A stretch of 40,527 nucleotides of DNA from Hyphomicrobiales bacterium (GTDB lineage: Bacteria; Pseudomonadota; Alphaproteobacteria; Rhizobiales; Methyloligellaceae), in contig JAJFHO010000253.1 in NCBI GenBank assembly GCA_021775575.1, forward strand, positions 1 through 40,527, given 5' to 3'. The first letter of the stretch is position 1, and every line of letters begins with the position of its first letter. Under the pieces are notes generated by a model. That model worked only from the letters and a program-made list of their open reading frames with translations. It was not told where the DNA came from and made no database searches. Both the position numbers and the translations under genes were made by a program. Shown one piece after another: positions 30,949 through 40,527 of this stretch.

Positions 30949-32490
30949 ATGTCTGGCCTGCGTATTCATGGCCGTAAATCCGCAACCCGTTGCTCCGGGC
31001 GCGCTTTGGCTGTCGCGTTTGCAAGCGTGACCCTGCTGACCGGATGCCTGCCCGAGGCATGGCAATCAGCGCCCCCGGATCGTGAATCGATCGTCGACTT
31101 CCAGAAGACTTCCGACCAGGTCCAGCGGTCGCGCAAGATGGCGCGGCTGCAACCGGCCGAGACGGAAATCACCGACGTCTATCCGCAGACCATCGAGCGC
31201 GATATTGCCGAGCCGGTGCGCCCGCCGGCGGCCGAGCCGGTCACCGCGCCGCCGGTCAAACCGGCCAATTTCTCATTGGCGCGCTTCCATGGCGCCTTGC
31301 GCGCTCTCGAAGCGGGGCAGCGCCAGAAGCCGGTCACGATCCTGCATCTTGGCGACAGCCATATAGCCTCCGACCGGCTGACCGGCGACATGCGGGCGAT
31401 GTTCCAGAAGCGCTTCGGCGACGCCGGGCGCGGCCTTATGATGCCTGGTTTCCCCTTCACTTATTACCGCGCCCGCGGCGTGCGCTTCGCTAAACGCGGC
31501 GCCTGGAAAGCCGCAAACAGCTTCAAGCGCGCCGGTGGACTTTATGGCGTAACCGGCGTTCGGCTGACGACACATCAAAAGGATGCGCGGCTTTCGCTGA
31601 CGAGCGAGAACGGGCCGTTCGAATGGGCGGAGGTCGCCTTTCTCGCCGGTCCGAAGCAGGGTTCCGCGGTCGTCGCGGTGGATGGCAATGGCAAAGTCGT
31701 GAAGACAAGGGCGCCCAAGTCAGCCGTGCAGCGCGTGCGTATCGATCACAAGGGGACGAAGCTCACGATCCGCGCCACGGGAGGCGGGGCGGTCACGGTT
31801 CTTTCCTGGTCGGTCGGGCAGAACCGTCCCGGCGTCCGCTACGTCAATCTCGGCATTCCCGGCGCTACCGCCGATACGCCGAACCTGTGGAACGAGCAGT
31901 TTGTCAGGGACGATGTGGCCAGTCTCAATCCGGATCTGATCGTGCTGGGTTTCGGGACCAATGAAGGCTTTAACGACGGTCTCGATCTTGAAGCCTACCA
32001 ACGCCGTGTCACGGATTTGACCGGCCGGTTGCTGGATGCCGCTCCCGATGCGTCGCTTGCGATCATCGGACCCGCCGACGGGGCGCGGCTGCCGCGTTTC
32101 GCGCGCGGCAGGAAATCGGTGTGCCGCGTGCTCGACGCTGCCGCGCGGCGTGACTACCGGCGGCTGTTGCGGGCGGGCAGCGCCAAACTCGCCGGCTGGC
32201 ACGCGCCTCCGAAACTGGCCGGCGTGCGCGATACGTTGCGGCGTATCGCCACCGAAAAAACCGCGCATTTCTGGGATTGGTCGGATGCGATGGGAGGAGA
32301 ATGCGGCGTCCATAAATGGGTGCGGTCGAAGCCGCAGCTCGCGTCCTCCGATCACGTGCATATAACGCGTGCGGGGTCGCGCCGTTCAGCCCAGGCTTTC
32401 TTTGAATCGCTCATGGCCGGATATGAAGCAGGCGGCAAACTTGCCAGCCGTTCGGTCGCCGGCAGCCGGGGCGAGAGTGTGAGTAGGTAA
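30949..32490 (+). CDS. SGNH-hydrolase lipoprotein (PatB/AlgX-like acetyl transfer candidate)
   Basis: 513 residues. The lipobox LLTGC gives lipidated Cys33. A Pro-rich linker (about 70-105) leads to the SGNH domain, with Ser137 in LHLGDSHIASD, VLGFGTNEGF and Asp-x-His in SSDHVHITRAG. Between blocks I and III lies an inserted beta-rich domain (about 175-290, YGVTGVRLTTHQ to TVLSWSVGQ), a carbohydrate-binding-like insertion as in some SGNH O-acetyltransferases and esterases. The ATG at 30949 follows AAGAGG. It lies 62 bases after the first SGNH gene and directly before the MBOAT gene (start 2 bases after the stop). Transfer of acetyl groups from the MBOAT partner, or their removal, are both possible. 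Confidence 0.82.
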   Translation: MSGLRIHGRKSATRCSGRALAVAFASVTLLTGCLPEAWQSAPPDRESIVDFQKTSDQVQRSRKMARLQPAETEITDVYPQTIERDIAEPVRPPAAEPVTAPPVKPANFSLARFHGALRALEAGQRQKPVTILHLGDSHIASDRLTGDMRAMFQKRFGDAGRGLMMPGFPFTYYRARGVRFAKRGAWKAANSFKRAGGLYGVTGVRLTTHQKDARLSLTSENGPFEWAEVAFLAGPKQGSAVVAVDGNGKVVKTRAPKSAVQRVRIDHKGTKLTIRATGGGAVTVLSWSVGQNRPGVRYVNLGIPGATADTPNLWNEQFVRDDVASLNPDLIVLGFGTNEGFNDGLDLEAYQRRVTDLTGRLLDAAPDASLAIIGPADGARLPRFARGRKSVCRVLDAAARRDYRRLLRAGSAKLAGWHAPPKLAGVRDTLRRIATEKTAHFWDWSDAMGGECGVHKWVRSKPQLASSDHVHITRAGSRRSAQAFFESLMAGYEAGGKLASRSVAGSRGESVSR

Positions 32491-32491
32491 G

Positions 32492-33976
32492 ATGTTGTTT
32501 CCAACCCTCGATTTCGCCCTGTTTTTCGTCGTCGTCTTTGCCGTTTCCTGGGAACTGAGGCACAGCCACGAATTCCGCAAAGTATTTCTGCTGGGCGCGA
32601 GTTACTTTTTTTATGGCTATTGGGATTGGCGCTTCACCCTGCTGCTCGCGGGCAGCTCGCTGATCAACTATGTCGCTGGCAGGCTTGTCGGGACCACCGA
32701 CGACGAGAAGCAGCGAAAGCTGCTGGTCGGCATCGCCGTTGCGTTGAATCTCACTATTCTCGGCTTCTTCAAATATTACGGCTTTTTCCTGGATTCCCTG
32801 GCTGATCTTCTGGCGCAGGCCGGACTGGAACGCGACTTGCCCTTCCTGGAGATTATTCTGCCGGTCGGCATTTCCTTTTTCACCTTCCAGGGCATCTCCT
32901 ATGTGATGGATGTCTATCGGCGGGAGATCGAGGCGGTCCGCTCGCCACTCGATATTTTTCTCTATATCTCCTTCTTCCCGCAACTGGTCGCCGGCCCGAT
33001 CGTCCGGGCGGCGGATTTCCTGCCCCAGCTCAAGGCCGAGCCGCGGCTGAACCAGCAAATGATTTCGCTCGGTATCGTTCTCATCCTGCTCGGCCTGTTC
33101 AAAAAAATGGTGATCGCCAACTATCTGGCCACAGAACTCGTGGACATGGTGTTCTTTGATCCGGCCGCTTTCGGCGGACCTGATCTCATCCTCGCGGTCT
33201 ATGGATATGCCGCGCAAATCTATTGCGATTTTTCAGGCTACAGCGACATTGCGATCGGTATCGCTGCGCTGATGGGCTACCGGTTCAAGTGGAATTTCAA
33301 CCAACCCTACCGCGCCGCGTCACTCAAGGAATTCTGGCGGCGCTGGCATATTTCGCTCTCCGAATGGTTGCGCGACTATCTTTACAAACCGCTGGGCGGG
33401 AGCCGTGGCGGTAAGCTGAAGACGTACAGGAACCTGTTGCTGACAATGCTGCTCGGCGGTATTTGGCATGGGGCCGCCTGGACCTTTGTCATCTGGGGAA
33501 TTATTCACGGTTCGGCCCTTGCCATAGAGCGGATCGTCGCGGGCCTTGCGCGCGATCCGGCGAGGGAATTGGCGATGGCCCCGCAGGCGGCACGCGGCAC
33601 CTTGTCGGCGGCGGCGGTGCCCAAGCCGCGGCCCGCTTCAGCCCTGAGCTGGTTTGCCGGCGTCCTGATCACCTTCCATGTGGTCTGCCTCGCCTGGATT
33701 TTCTTCCGTGCGGAGAGCCTTGAAGTTGCACTCGCCTATCTCTCGGGGCTCGCCAACTGGAGTGAACCGACACAGTATATTCAGCCCTTCCTGGTGTTTC
33801 TCGTCGCCGGCTCGCTGATCGCGCATTTCCTTCCCAGGGGCTGGGTCACGGGCTCGGCCGAATTCCTCGGACGCTATGGAGTGCTCGTCCACGGGGCGGC
33901 GCTCGGGTTCGGGATCCTCCTGATCGAATCCATCGCGCCGGAAGGCGTGGCGCCCTTCATCTACTTCCAGTTCTGA
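32492..33976 (+). CDS. MBOAT O-acyltransferase (AlgI/PatA-like)
   Basis: 494 residues, about ten or more transmembrane helices. Hallmarks are the N-terminus MLFPTLDFALFFVVVF, SYFFYGYWDWRF, FPQLVAGPIVRAADF and CDFSGYSDIAIG. FWRRWHISLSEWLRDYLY and the active-site His326 in GGIWHGAAWTFVIWG follow. These are typical of AlgI/PatA proteins, which carry an acetyl group across the inner membrane for O-acetylation of alginate, peptidoglycan or other polymers. The start lies 2 bases after the preceding stop, so the SGNH lipoprotein and MBOAT genes are tightly coupled. Which polymer is modified cannot be read from sequence; nearby MltB genes favour peptidoglycan, while galU, galE and the barrel favour an exopolysaccharide. 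Confidence 0.92.
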   Translation: MLFPTLDFALFFVVVFAVSWELRHSHEFRKVFLLGASYFFYGYWDWRFTLLLAGSSLINYVAGRLVGTTDDEKQRKLLVGIAVALNLTILGFFKYYGFFLDSLADLLAQAGLERDLPFLEIILPVGISFFTFQGISYVMDVYRREIEAVRSPLDIFLYISFFPQLVAGPIVRAADFLPQLKAEPRLNQQMISLGIVLILLGLFKKMVIANYLATELVDMVFFDPAAFGGPDLILAVYGYAAQIYCDFSGYSDIAIGIAALMGYRFKWNFNQPYRAASLKEFWRRWHISLSEWLRDYLYKPLGGSRGGKLKTYRNLLLTMLLGGIWHGAAWTFVIWGIIHGSALAIERIVAGLARDPARELAMAPQAARGTLSAAAVPKPRPASALSWFAGVLITFHVVCLAWIFFRAESLEVALAYLSGLANWSEPTQYIQPFLVFLVAGSLIAHFLPRGWVTGSAEFLGRYGVLVHGAALGFGILLIESIAPEGVAPFIYFQF

Positions 33977-33989
33977 TTGAGGAAGACCT

Positions 33990-34535
33990 ATGTCCTTTGT
34001 GCTCGAGTTCAGAAAGAAAATGCAGGCGGACGCCCGCAAGACGACTCGCAAGAAGACTGCCGTGAAAAAGTCGGAGGAGGGATTTGCGTTTCTTCCCGCC
34101 AAGCGCAATGCGGACACTGGCGGGAACCGGCGGCGGGTCCTGGCGGCACTATCACTCGCCGCGATTATCCTGTCGGTCTTCAATTCCGGCGCGATGGTCC
34201 AGTATGCCGGCGGGCTCGGTTACAACAATCTCACCATGCAGATCATTTCCGCGTCGGAGCGATGGCACCAGATCATGGAGGAGACACGGATGACAGCGCT
34301 GGTCGAGGAAATTCGCGGCGCGGTCACCAAGGCGCGGCAGTCGAGCTGGCAGGATCTGGCCTTCGGAAAATCGCCGGTCCCCGCTGATCCCTGGCCGGTG
34401 GTGCCGGCGAAGGCGCATCCACAGAGCGACACGCCTGAAAAGAGCGCACCGGCCGAAGTCACGCCGGACAGCGAACAGACCGCGCCCGAGGGTCCCGTGA
34501 TGCGCGCGGCGGTCGAACCGGCATCGAACCGATAG
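33990..34535 (+). CDS. Bitopic membrane protein of the O-acetylation unit
   Basis: 181 residues, not recognised. It has a strongly basic cytoplasmic N-terminus (RKTTRKKTAVKK), one transmembrane helix (about 48-67, VLAALSLAAIILSVFN) and a periplasmic part. The latter has a helical region (about 75-120, containing GGLGYNNLTMQIISASERW) and a disordered Pro/Glu-rich tail. It starts 13 bases after the MBOAT stop and ends the unit. The topology fits a tether between the inner-membrane acyltransferase and periplasmic SGNH enzymes, but that is inference from context. It converges on the hibernation-factor gene with a 13-base gap. Confidence 0.7.
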   Translation: MSFVLEFRKKMQADARKTTRKKTAVKKSEEGFAFLPAKRNADTGGNRRRVLAALSLAAIILSVFNSGAMVQYAGGLGYNNLTMQIISASERWHQIMEETRMTALVEEIRGAVTKARQSSWQDLAFGKSPVPADPWPVVPAKAHPQSDTPEKSAPAEVTPDSEQTAPEGPVMRAAVEPASNR

Positions 34536-34548
34536 GCGCCACGCGGGC

Positions 34549-34914
34549 TCAGGCGTCCGACGCGCGCTCTTCGCGGCGTTTCCCCTTTCCCTCCATCCTG
34601 CCGGCATAGTCCTGCAGCTGCCGGGTCGCCTTGCTGAAAGCATCGCGTACCGCCACATAGACATCCTCATGCGCGCGGTTGAGTTCGCGCTCGTTGCTGA
34701 CGACAAGTTCAGCCTGTTTGGGAACGCCCATCTCAATCTTTACGTGATAGATCTTGCCCTTATGGTGATGCCGGTGCGGTGCCTCGATGACGACGCGGCA
34801 ACTGATGAGATGCGAGAAATATTGCTCCAGCTTTGCCGCTTTCTCGCGCACGCGCGCCTCGATGGCGTCGGAGTGGTCCATATTCTTGAAACTGACCTGC
34901 AGGGGAATATCCAT
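34549..34914 (-). CDS. Ribosome hibernation factor, HPF/RaiA family (short form)
   Basis: 121 residues, a single S30AE domain. Features are the start MDIPLQVSFKNMDHSDAIE, then the basic stretch EAPHRHHHKGKIYHVKIEM and the final VYVAVRDAFSKATRQLQDY. It binds in the decoding region of the small ribosomal subunit in stationary phase or stress. The C-terminal dimerisation domain of long HPF is absent. A short basic tail (GKGKRREERASDA) replaces it. AAAGGG precedes the ATG. It lies 73 bases from the stop of gltD, upstream of nothing on its own strand, so it is probably a single-gene unit. Whether it is an HPF or RaiA orthologue is not decided. Confidence 0.85.
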   Translation of the reverse strand: MDIPLQVSFKNMDHSDAIEARVREKAAKLEQYFSHLISCRVVIEAPHRHHHKGKIYHVKIEMGVPKQAELVVSNERELNRAHEDVYVAVRDAFSKATRQLQDYAGRMEGKGKRREERASDA

Positions 34915-34987
34915 AAGCTGCCCTTTCGCTTTCGATAAGAAAGAATAGCACCTGATTGCGGTTCGGGATTGATGCCGGTCAATTTTG

Positions 34988-36406
34988 TCAGCGGGGCAGT
35001 TGCGACGTTCCCATCAGAAATGCGTCGATGGCTTGGGCCGCCTGACGGCCCTCGCGGATAGCCCAGACGACGAGCGACTGGCCGCGGCGCATATCGCCGG
35101 CCGCGAAAACCCCATCCCGCGAGGTCCGGTAATTCTCAACCGTAGCCTTCACATTGCCGCGCGGATCGAACTCCAGGCCGAGTTCGTCAAGCATTCCTTC
35201 ACGGACAGGGTGCACGAACCCCATCGCCAGCAGGACCAGATCCGCCCTCAAGTCGAACTCGGACCCTTTGACCGGCTTCATATCGCCGTCGATCCGCACG
35301 CAGTGAAGCCTGCTCGCCCGGCCGTTCTTGCCGGTGATTTTCGTCGTCATGACGCTCCAGTCGCGGTCCGCGCCCTCGGCTTGGCTCGACGAGGTCCTCA
35401 ATTTCAGCGGCCAGTGCGGCCAGACCATCTCCTTGTCTTCTTTTTCCGGTGGCTTGGGCAGAATTTCCAGCTGCGTCACCGAAAGAGCGCCCTGGCGAAA
35501 AGAAGTGCCGATACAGTCCGATCCGGTATCACCGCCGCCGATCACGATCACATGCCTGCCGTCGGCCAGAATCGGCGAAATTTCGCCGAGAGGTTCTCCC
35601 GAATTGCGGCGGTTCTGCTGCGGCAGAAACTCCATGGCGAAATGGACGCCGTCCAGATCTCGGCCCTCGACGGGGAGGTCGCGGGGATGTTCGGAGCCTC
35701 CGGTGAGCAAAACCGCGTCATGGTCCCGTTCCAGCTCGGCTGCTTTCTTGTCGACGCCGACATGGACATTGCAGTGGAAGGTGACGCCTTCCGCTTCCAT
35801 CTGCGCCACGCGGTTGGCGATGACGTCCTTTTCCATCTTGAAGTCGGGAATGCCATAGACAAGCAAGCCGCCGGGCGTCGCGTTTTTCTCAAAGACATGA
35901 ACGTCATGTCCGGCGCGGGCAAGCTGTTGGGCCGCGGCCAGGCCGGCTGGCCCGGATCCGACGACGGCGACGCACTTGCCCGTTTTCGACGCCGGCGGCT
36001 GTGGCAATATCCAGCCCTCCTTAAGGGCCTTGTCGGCAATCGCGCATTCAATCGTCTTGATGGTAACGGGAACGTCCTCGAGATTGAGTGTGCAGGAGGC
36101 TTCGCACGGCGCCGGGCAGATGCGGCCCGTTACTTCGGGGAAATTGTTGGTCGAGTGAAGGTTGCGCGCGGCTTCCTCCCAGTCTGCGCGATAGACGAGA
36201 TCGTTCCAGTCGGGGATCTGATTATTCACCGGGCAGCCGGTATGGCAGTAGGGAACGCCGCAATCCATACAGCGCGCGGCCTGACGCTTCACCGACGACT
36301 CGTCCAGCGGAATGATGAATTCGTTATAGTGCCGCACGCGGTCGGCGGCGGGGAGATCCTTGCGGTCTTGCCGGTCGATCTCCAGAAATCCCGTTGCCTT
36401 GCCCAT
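34988..36406 (-). CDS. gltD: Glutamate synthase, small (beta) subunit
   Basis: 472 residues. Supplies electrons from NADPH to the large subunit for 2-oxoglutarate plus glutamine to two glutamates. The N-terminal ferredoxin-like domain has the cysteine clusters [14 protein letters not shown] and CPAPCEASC for [4Fe-4S] centres. The FAD motif is [19 protein letters not shown] (about residue 147) and the NADPH motif [16 protein letters not shown] (about 285). The conserved C-terminal [19 protein letters not shown] is present. The ATG lies 4 bases after the gltB stop, so gltB and gltD form one operon, transcribed towards the left. Length and motifs are standard. Confidence 0.96.
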   Translation of the reverse strand: MGKATGFLEIDRQDRKDLPAADRVRHYNEFIIPLDESSVKRQAARCMDCGVPYCHTGCPVNNQIPDWNDLVYRADWEEAARNLHSTNNFPEVTGRICPAPCEASCTLNLEDVPVTIKTIECAIADKALKEGWILPQPPASKTGKCVAVVGSGPAGLAAAQQLARAGHDVHVFEKNATPGGLLVYGIPDFKMEKDVIANRVAQMEAEGVTFHCNVHVGVDKKAAELERDHDAVLLTGGSEHPRDLPVEGRDLDGVHFAMEFLPQQNRRNSGEPLGEISPILADGRHVIVIGGGDTGSDCIGTSFRQGALSVTQLEILPKPPEKEDKEMVWPHWPLKLRTSSSQAEGADRDWSVMTTKITGKNGRASRLHCVRIDGDMKPVKGSEFDLRADLVLLAMGFVHPVREGMLDELGLEFDPRGNVKATVENYRTSRDGVFAAGDMRRGQSLVVWAIREGRQAAQAIDAFLMGTSQLPR

Positions 36407-36410
36407 AGCC

Positions 36411-39400
36411 TCAAGCGCCTCCGCGCAATCCGATTTCGAGCTTGTCGAAACCGGTCGTGTCAGCTTCCTGATGCTTGGTCATTTCCTCCAGCGCGCGGCG
36501 ATATTCGACCGGCATCACCTTGACGAATTTCGGCAGATAGACGTCCCAATTGTCGATGATCGCGCGGGCGCGGGCCGATCCGGTATAGTGGAGGTGCTTC
36601 TCGATAAGCTGGTGCATCCGCTCGCTGTCGTAGCGCGTCATGTCGGACATGATATCGACGAGACCATGACTTTGCAGATCGCCGCTCTGGTGCGCCCGCC
36701 GCATCACCTCATGCTCGGCCGCGACTGGCTCCAGATCCACCATCGCCATATTGCAGCGCTTGGGAAAGTCGCCTGCCTCGTCCAGCACATAAGCGATGCC
36801 GCCCGACATGCCGGCGGCAAAGTTGCGCCCGGTCGGCCCGATCACGACGACGACGCCGCCGGTCATATATTCGCAGCCGTGATCGCCGGTACCCTCGACG
36901 ACGGCGATGGCGCCGGAATTGCGCACCGCAAAACGCTCGCCGGCAACGCCGCGGAAATAGCATTCGCCGGAGGTCGCGCCATACAAGACCGTATTGCCGA
37001 CGATGATGCTCTCCTCGGGAACTATCCGGCTTTCCTCGGGCGGCCGAACGATGATCCGCCCGCCGGAAAGGCCCTTGCCGACATAGTCGTTGGCTTCGCC
37101 CACGAGATTGAGCGTCACGCCGGCCGCGAGCCAGGCGCCGAAGCTCTGCCCGGCGGTGCCTTTGAGATTAACGAAAATCGTGTCGTCGGGCAGCCCTTCG
37201 TAACCGTAGCGTCTCGCCACCATGCCCGACAGCATGGCACCGGTGGAGCGGTCGGTATTGCGGATCGGCAGGTCGATTGTGACCGCTTCGCGTTTATCGA
37301 GCGCCGGTTTGGCGGTCTTGATGAGTTTGCGGTCCATGATATCGAAAATATGGTGCGTCTGGCGCTCGCAGTTCCAGATCGCGACGTCGTCGCCCATCTC
37401 CGGCTTATGGAAAAGCCTGGTGAAGTCGAGGCCCTTCGCCTTCCAATGTTCGATCGCCATTTCCTTGTCGAGATGTTCGGTCTGCCCGATCATGTCGGAG
37501 AATTTGGTGAAGCCCAGCTCCGCCATCAGCGCACGGACTTCCTCGGCCACGAAGAAGAAATAATTGATGACATGCTCCGGCGTGCCCCGGAAGCGCTTGC
37601 GCAGGACCGGGTCTTGCGTGGCAATGCCCACGGGGCAGGTGTTGAGATGGCATTTGCGCATCATAAGGCAGCCCGCCGCAATCAGCGGAGCGGTCGAAAA
37701 GCCGAATTCGTCAGCCCCCAGCAGCGCGCCGACGACGGCGTCGCGCCCGGTTCGGAGGCCGCCATCGACCTGCACCGCGATGCGGCCGCGCAATTTGTTG
37801 AGCACCAGCGTCTGATGGGTCTCGGCGAGGCCGATCTCCCAAGGGCTGCCGGCATGCTTGATCGAGGTAAGGGGAGACGCGCCGGTGCCTCCTTCATAGC
37901 CGGATATGGTGACATGGTCGGCACGCGCTTTCGACACGCCCGCGGCCACCGTGCCGACGCCGACTTCGGCGACCAGTTTCACTGATACGTCGCCGTCCGG
38001 ATTGACGTTTTTCAGATCGTAGATGAGTTGCGCAAGATCCTCGATCGAATAGATGTCGTGATGGGGCGGCGGCGAAATCAGGCCGACACCCGGGGTCGAA
38101 TGGCGTACTTTCGCGATTACCGAATCTACTTTGTGCCCGGGCAACTGACCGCCTTCACCGGGCTTGGCGCCTTGTGCCATCTTGATCTGCGCCATATCGG
38201 AATTGACCAGATACTCGGTCGTCACGCCAAAGCGGCCCGAGGCGACCTGCTTGATCGCGGAACGCATGGAGTCGCCGTTCGGCATGGGCGTGAACCGGTC
38301 GGATTCCTCGCCGCCCTCGCCAGTGTTCGACTTGCCGCCCATCCGGTTCATCGCAATGGCGAGCGTCGTATGCGCTTCGCGTGAAATAGAACCGAAGGAC
38401 ATCGCTCCCGTCGCGAAACGCTTCACGATTTCCGATGCCGGCTCGACATCGTCGAGTGCGACGGGTTTGCGGCCCATTTCCTCCGCGCCGCGCAAGCGGA
38501 ACATACCGCGCATCGTCATCAGCTGCGCGTCCTGCCTGTTCACCCGGTCGGCATATTCGCGGTATTTCTCGGGCAGATCGCCGCGCACGGCATGCTGCAA
38601 ATCGGCGACGGCCTCCGCCGTCCAGACATGCGCCTCCCCGCGTACCCGGTAAGCATATTCACCGCCGACATCGAGCGCGGTCGCGTAGACCGGCGCATCG
38701 GAAAAGGCGAGGCGGTGGCGTTCCATCGTTTCGCGCGCGATTTCCTCCAGTCCGACGCCCTCGATCTGGCTGTGGGTGCCGGCGAAATATTTGTCGATGA
38801 AATCGGAGCGCAGGCCGACAGCGTCGAATATCTGGGCACCGCAATAGGACTGATAGGTGGAGATGCCCATCTTGGACATCACTTTCAGGATACCCTTGTT
38901 GATGGCCTTGATGTAGCGCGTCCTCGCATCCTTGAGGGTCAGCTCTTCTTCGGTATCGTCCAGCATGGTCGCGAGCGTATCGAAGGCCAGATAGGGGTTG
39001 ATCGCCTCGGCGCCATAGCCGGCAAGCGTACAGAACTGATGCACTTCATGTGCTTCGCCGGTTTCGACGACCAGCCCGACGGAGGTGCGTTGCCCCTTGC
39101 GGATCAGGTGGTGATGAACCGCTGAAGTCGCCAGCAGGGACGGGATCGGGATGCGGTCAGGCCCGACCTGCCGGTCGGACAGAATGATGATCGTATAATC
39201 GTCGTTGACAGCCTTCTCGGCGGCTGCGCACAGCGCATCGAGGGCCGTCGCCATCCCGGCCGCTCCGGTATCGGCGGCATAGGTAATGTCGAGCGTCTTT
39301 GTCCTGAATTCATTGTCGGCGATTTCGCCGATACGGCGGATTTTTTCGAGCCGCGCATTGTCGAGGATCGGTTGATGCGCCTCGAGCCGCTTCAGCTTCG

Positions 39401-40527
39401 ACGTGCCCTTCAGATCCAGGATGTTCGGCCGCGGACCGATGAAGGTGACGAGCGACATCACCAGCTCCTCACGGATCGGGTCGATCGGCGGATTGGTGAC
39501 TTGCGCGAAGTTCTGCTTGAAATAGGTGTGCAGCAGTTTTGGTTTTGAGGACAGTGCCGAAATCGGCGTATCGGTTCCCATCGAGCCGATCGCTTCCTGA
39601 CCGGCGTGGGCCATCGGCGCCATCAGGAATTTAAGGCTTTCCTGGGTGTAGCCGAAAGTCTGTTGGCGATCGAGCAGGCTTACATTTGTGCGCGGCGCTT
39701 CGACGTCGCCGGCGGGCAATTCGCCGACGCGGATTTGGCCGCGGTCCAGCCATTTCTGATAGGGATGGGCATCGGCGAGCTCCGCCTTGATTTCCTCATC
39801 GGCAACGATCCGGCCCTTTTCGAGATCGATGAGCAGCATCTTTCCTGGCTGGAGCCGCCATTTGTGAGTGATGTTCTCTTCCGGTACCGGCAGCACACCG
39901 GCCTCCGACGCCATCACCACCAGATCATCCGTGGTCACCATGTAGCGCGCGGGCCTGAGGCCGTTGCGGTCGAGGGTGGCGCCGATCTGCAGCCCGTCGG
40001 TGAAAGCGACGCCGGCCGGTCCGTCCCACGGCTCCATCAGCGCGGCATGATATTCGTAGAAAGAGCGGCGCTTGTCGTCCATCAACGGGTTGCCGGCCCA
40101 TGCCTCGGGGATCAGCATCATCGCCGCATGGGCCAGAGAATAGCCGCCCCTCATGAGGAATTCGAGGGCGTTGTCGAAGCAGGCGGTGTCCGATTGCCCC
40201 TCATAGGAAATCGGCCAGAGCTTTTCGATATTGTCGCCAAACAGCGGCGAGGAAACCGACGCCTGGCGCGCCGCCATCCAGTTGACGTTGCCCCTGAGAG
40301 TATTGATCTCGCCGTTATGCGCGATCATCCGGAAGGGATGGGCGAGCTTCCAGGAGGGGAAAGTATTTGTTGAAAAGCGCTGGTGGATCAGCGCCAGCGC
40401 CGACTCAAAACGCGCATCGGTGAGGTCGGGATAATAGGGTCCGAGCTGATCGGCCAGGAACATACCCTTGTAGACGAGGGTGCGGCAGGACAGGGAAACA
40501 GTATAAAAGCCGTTATCCCTGCCTTCG
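36411..40527 (-). CDS. gltB: Glutamate synthase, large (alpha) subunit, 5' end outside the window
   Basis: Partial: the reading frame runs open to the right edge, continuing upstream as [14 protein letters not shown] before [14 protein letters not shown]. The true start and the N-terminal amidotransferase cysteine therefore lie beyond 40527; an ATG at 40463 is internal. About 1370 residues are visible. They include the rest of the class II glutaminase domain, the central domain and the FMN-binding synthase domain. The last has the [3Fe-4S] motif [12 protein letters not shown] (C-x5-C-x4-C) and the loop [10 protein letters not shown]. The C-terminal GXGXG beta-helix domain ends LEIGLRGGA. The gltD start is 4 bases downstream. 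Confidence 0.97.
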   Translation of the reverse strand, partial: EGRDNGFYTVSLSCRTLVYKGMFLADQLGPYYPDLTDARFESALALIHQRFSTNTFPSWKLAHPFRMIAHNGEINTLRGNVNWMAARQASVSSPLFGDNIEKLWPISYEGQSDTACFDNALEFLMRGGYSLAHAAMMLIPEAWAGNPLMDDKRRSFYEYHAALMEPWDGPAGVAFTDGLQIGATLDRNGLRPARYMVTTDDLVVMASEAGVLPVPEENITHKWRLQPGKMLLIDLEKGRIVADEEIKAELADAHPYQKWLDRGQIRVGELPAGDVEAPRTNVSLLDRQQTFGYTQESLKFLMAPMAHAGQEAIGSMGTDTPISALSSKPKLLHTYFKQNFAQVTNPPIDPIREELVMSLVTFIGPRPNILDLKGTSKLKRLEAHQPILDNARLEKIRRIGEIADNEFRTKTLDITYAADTGAAGMATALDALCAAAEKAVNDDYTIIILSDRQVGPDRIPIPSLLATSAVHHHLIRKGQRTSVGLVVETGEAHEVHQFCTLAGYGAEAINPYLAFDTLATMLDDTEEELTLKDARTRYIKAINKGILKVMSKMGISTYQSYCGAQIFDAVGLRSDFIDKYFAGTHSQIEGVGLEEIARETMERHRLAFSDAPVYATALDVGGEYAYRVRGEAHVWTAEAVADLQHAVRGDLPEKYREYADRVNRQDAQLMTMRGMFRLRGAEEMGRKPVALDDVEPASEIVKRFATGAMSFGSISREAHTTLAIAMNRMGGKSNTGEGGEESDRFTPMPNGDSMRSAIKQVASGRFGVTTEYLVNSDMAQIKMAQGAKPGEGGQLPGHKVDSVIAKVRHSTPGVGLISPPPHHDIYSIEDLAQLIYDLKNVNPDGDVSVKLVAEVGVGTVAAGVSKARADHVTISGYEGGTGASPLTSIKHAGSPWEIGLAETHQTLVLNKLRGRIAVQVDGGLRTGRDAVVGALLGADEFGFSTAPLIAAGCLMMRKCHLNTCPVGIATQDPVLRKRFRGTPEHVINYFFFVAEEVRALMAELGFTKFSDMIGQTEHLDKEMAIEHWKAKGLDFTRLFHKPEMGDDVAIWNCERQTHHIFDIMDRKLIKTAKPALDKREAVTIDLPIRNTDRSTGAMLSGMVARRYGYEGLPDDTIFVNLKGTAGQSFGAWLAAGVTLNLVGEANDYVGKGLSGGRIIVRPPEESRIVPEESIIVGNTVLYGATSGECYFRGVAGERFAVRNSGAIAVVEGTGDHGCEYMTGGVVVVIGPTGRNFAAGMSGGIAYVLDEAGDFPKRCNMAMVDLEPVAAEHEVMRRAHQSGDLQSHGLVDIMSDMTRYDSERMHQLIEKHLHYTGSARARAIIDNWDVYLPKFVKVMPVEYRRALEEMTKHQEADTTGFDKLEIGLRGGA

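Noticed and set aside
34985-36523. A 512-codon plus-strand frame opposite gltD.
   Set aside because: Same reasoning: gltD is unmistakable on the minus strand and the opposite frame shows no recognisable protein.
36360-37985. A 541-codon open frame on the plus strand opposite gltB and gltD.
   Set aside because: It is a high-GC antisense frame over strongly conserved enzyme genes, with no domain and His/Arg/Asp-rich composition typical of shadow frames.
1-40527. CRISPR arrays, tRNA or rRNA genes, insertion sequences, prophage or integration sites.
   Set aside because: No regularly spaced repeats, cloverleaf-like sequences, transposase or integrase frames, or flanking duplications were noticed on reading both strands.

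Overview
The window is a GC-rich bacterial chromosome segment, most likely from an alphaproteobacterium. The reasons are the gene repertoire (KdsD, a BBP2-type beta-barrel protein, paired MltB-like transglycosylases, a DUF459-like SGNH protein, gltBD), the variant CNT transporter, and one perfect FNR/FixK box. I see no tRNA, rRNA, insertion sequence, prophage or CRISPR. One gene (gltB) is cut by the right edge. The species cannot be named from the sequence.

Left part (1-14.5 kb): a mosaic of short transcription units. These are a 1-Cys peroxiredoxin, a DsbA-like isomerase, a putative 10-TM metal exporter behind a Fur-like palindrome, PsiE, a Tat-exported protein with a tiny Cys-containing exported peptide, and a 29-residue membrane peptide behind a perfect FNR/FixK box. 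Next come a LuxR-type regulator, a trans-aconitate methyltransferase, a CNT nucleoside transporter, a beta-carbonic anhydrase, a CBS-pair protein, ferrochelatase plus YaiI, a patatin, a second Cys-containing exported peptide, an EamA transporter, a GlcG/HbpS protein and another Tat-exported protein. Two intergenic stretches (11881-12321 and 14124-14520) are rich in hairpins. The second carries a strong minus-strand terminator with no recognisable gene in front of it.

Middle (14.5-24.4 kb): an SPFH-NfeD pair, a MotA/MotB-type stator pair, glycerol-3-phosphate dehydrogenase, arabinose-5-phosphate isomerase (KdsD), a BBP2-like outer-membrane barrel, GalU and GalE. Together these supply Kdo, UDP-glucose and UDP-galactose for surface glycans.

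Right part (24.4-40.5 kb): a cell-envelope block. Two MltB-like lytic transglycosylases flank a lipoprotein, a ChrR-like cupin and a TIR-domain protein. They are followed by a unit of two exported SGNH hydrolases, an MBOAT O-acyltransferase and a bitopic protein. This looks like a polysaccharide or peptidoglycan O-acetylation system placed beside the enzymes that O-acetylation can block. The window ends with a ribosome hibernation factor and gltD-gltB.

Best candidates for new biology: the O-acetylation/transglycosylase block, the TIR fusion, the FNR-box micropeptide, the two exported peptides sharing a C-x2-G-x9-C motif, and the orphan terminator at 14288-14315.
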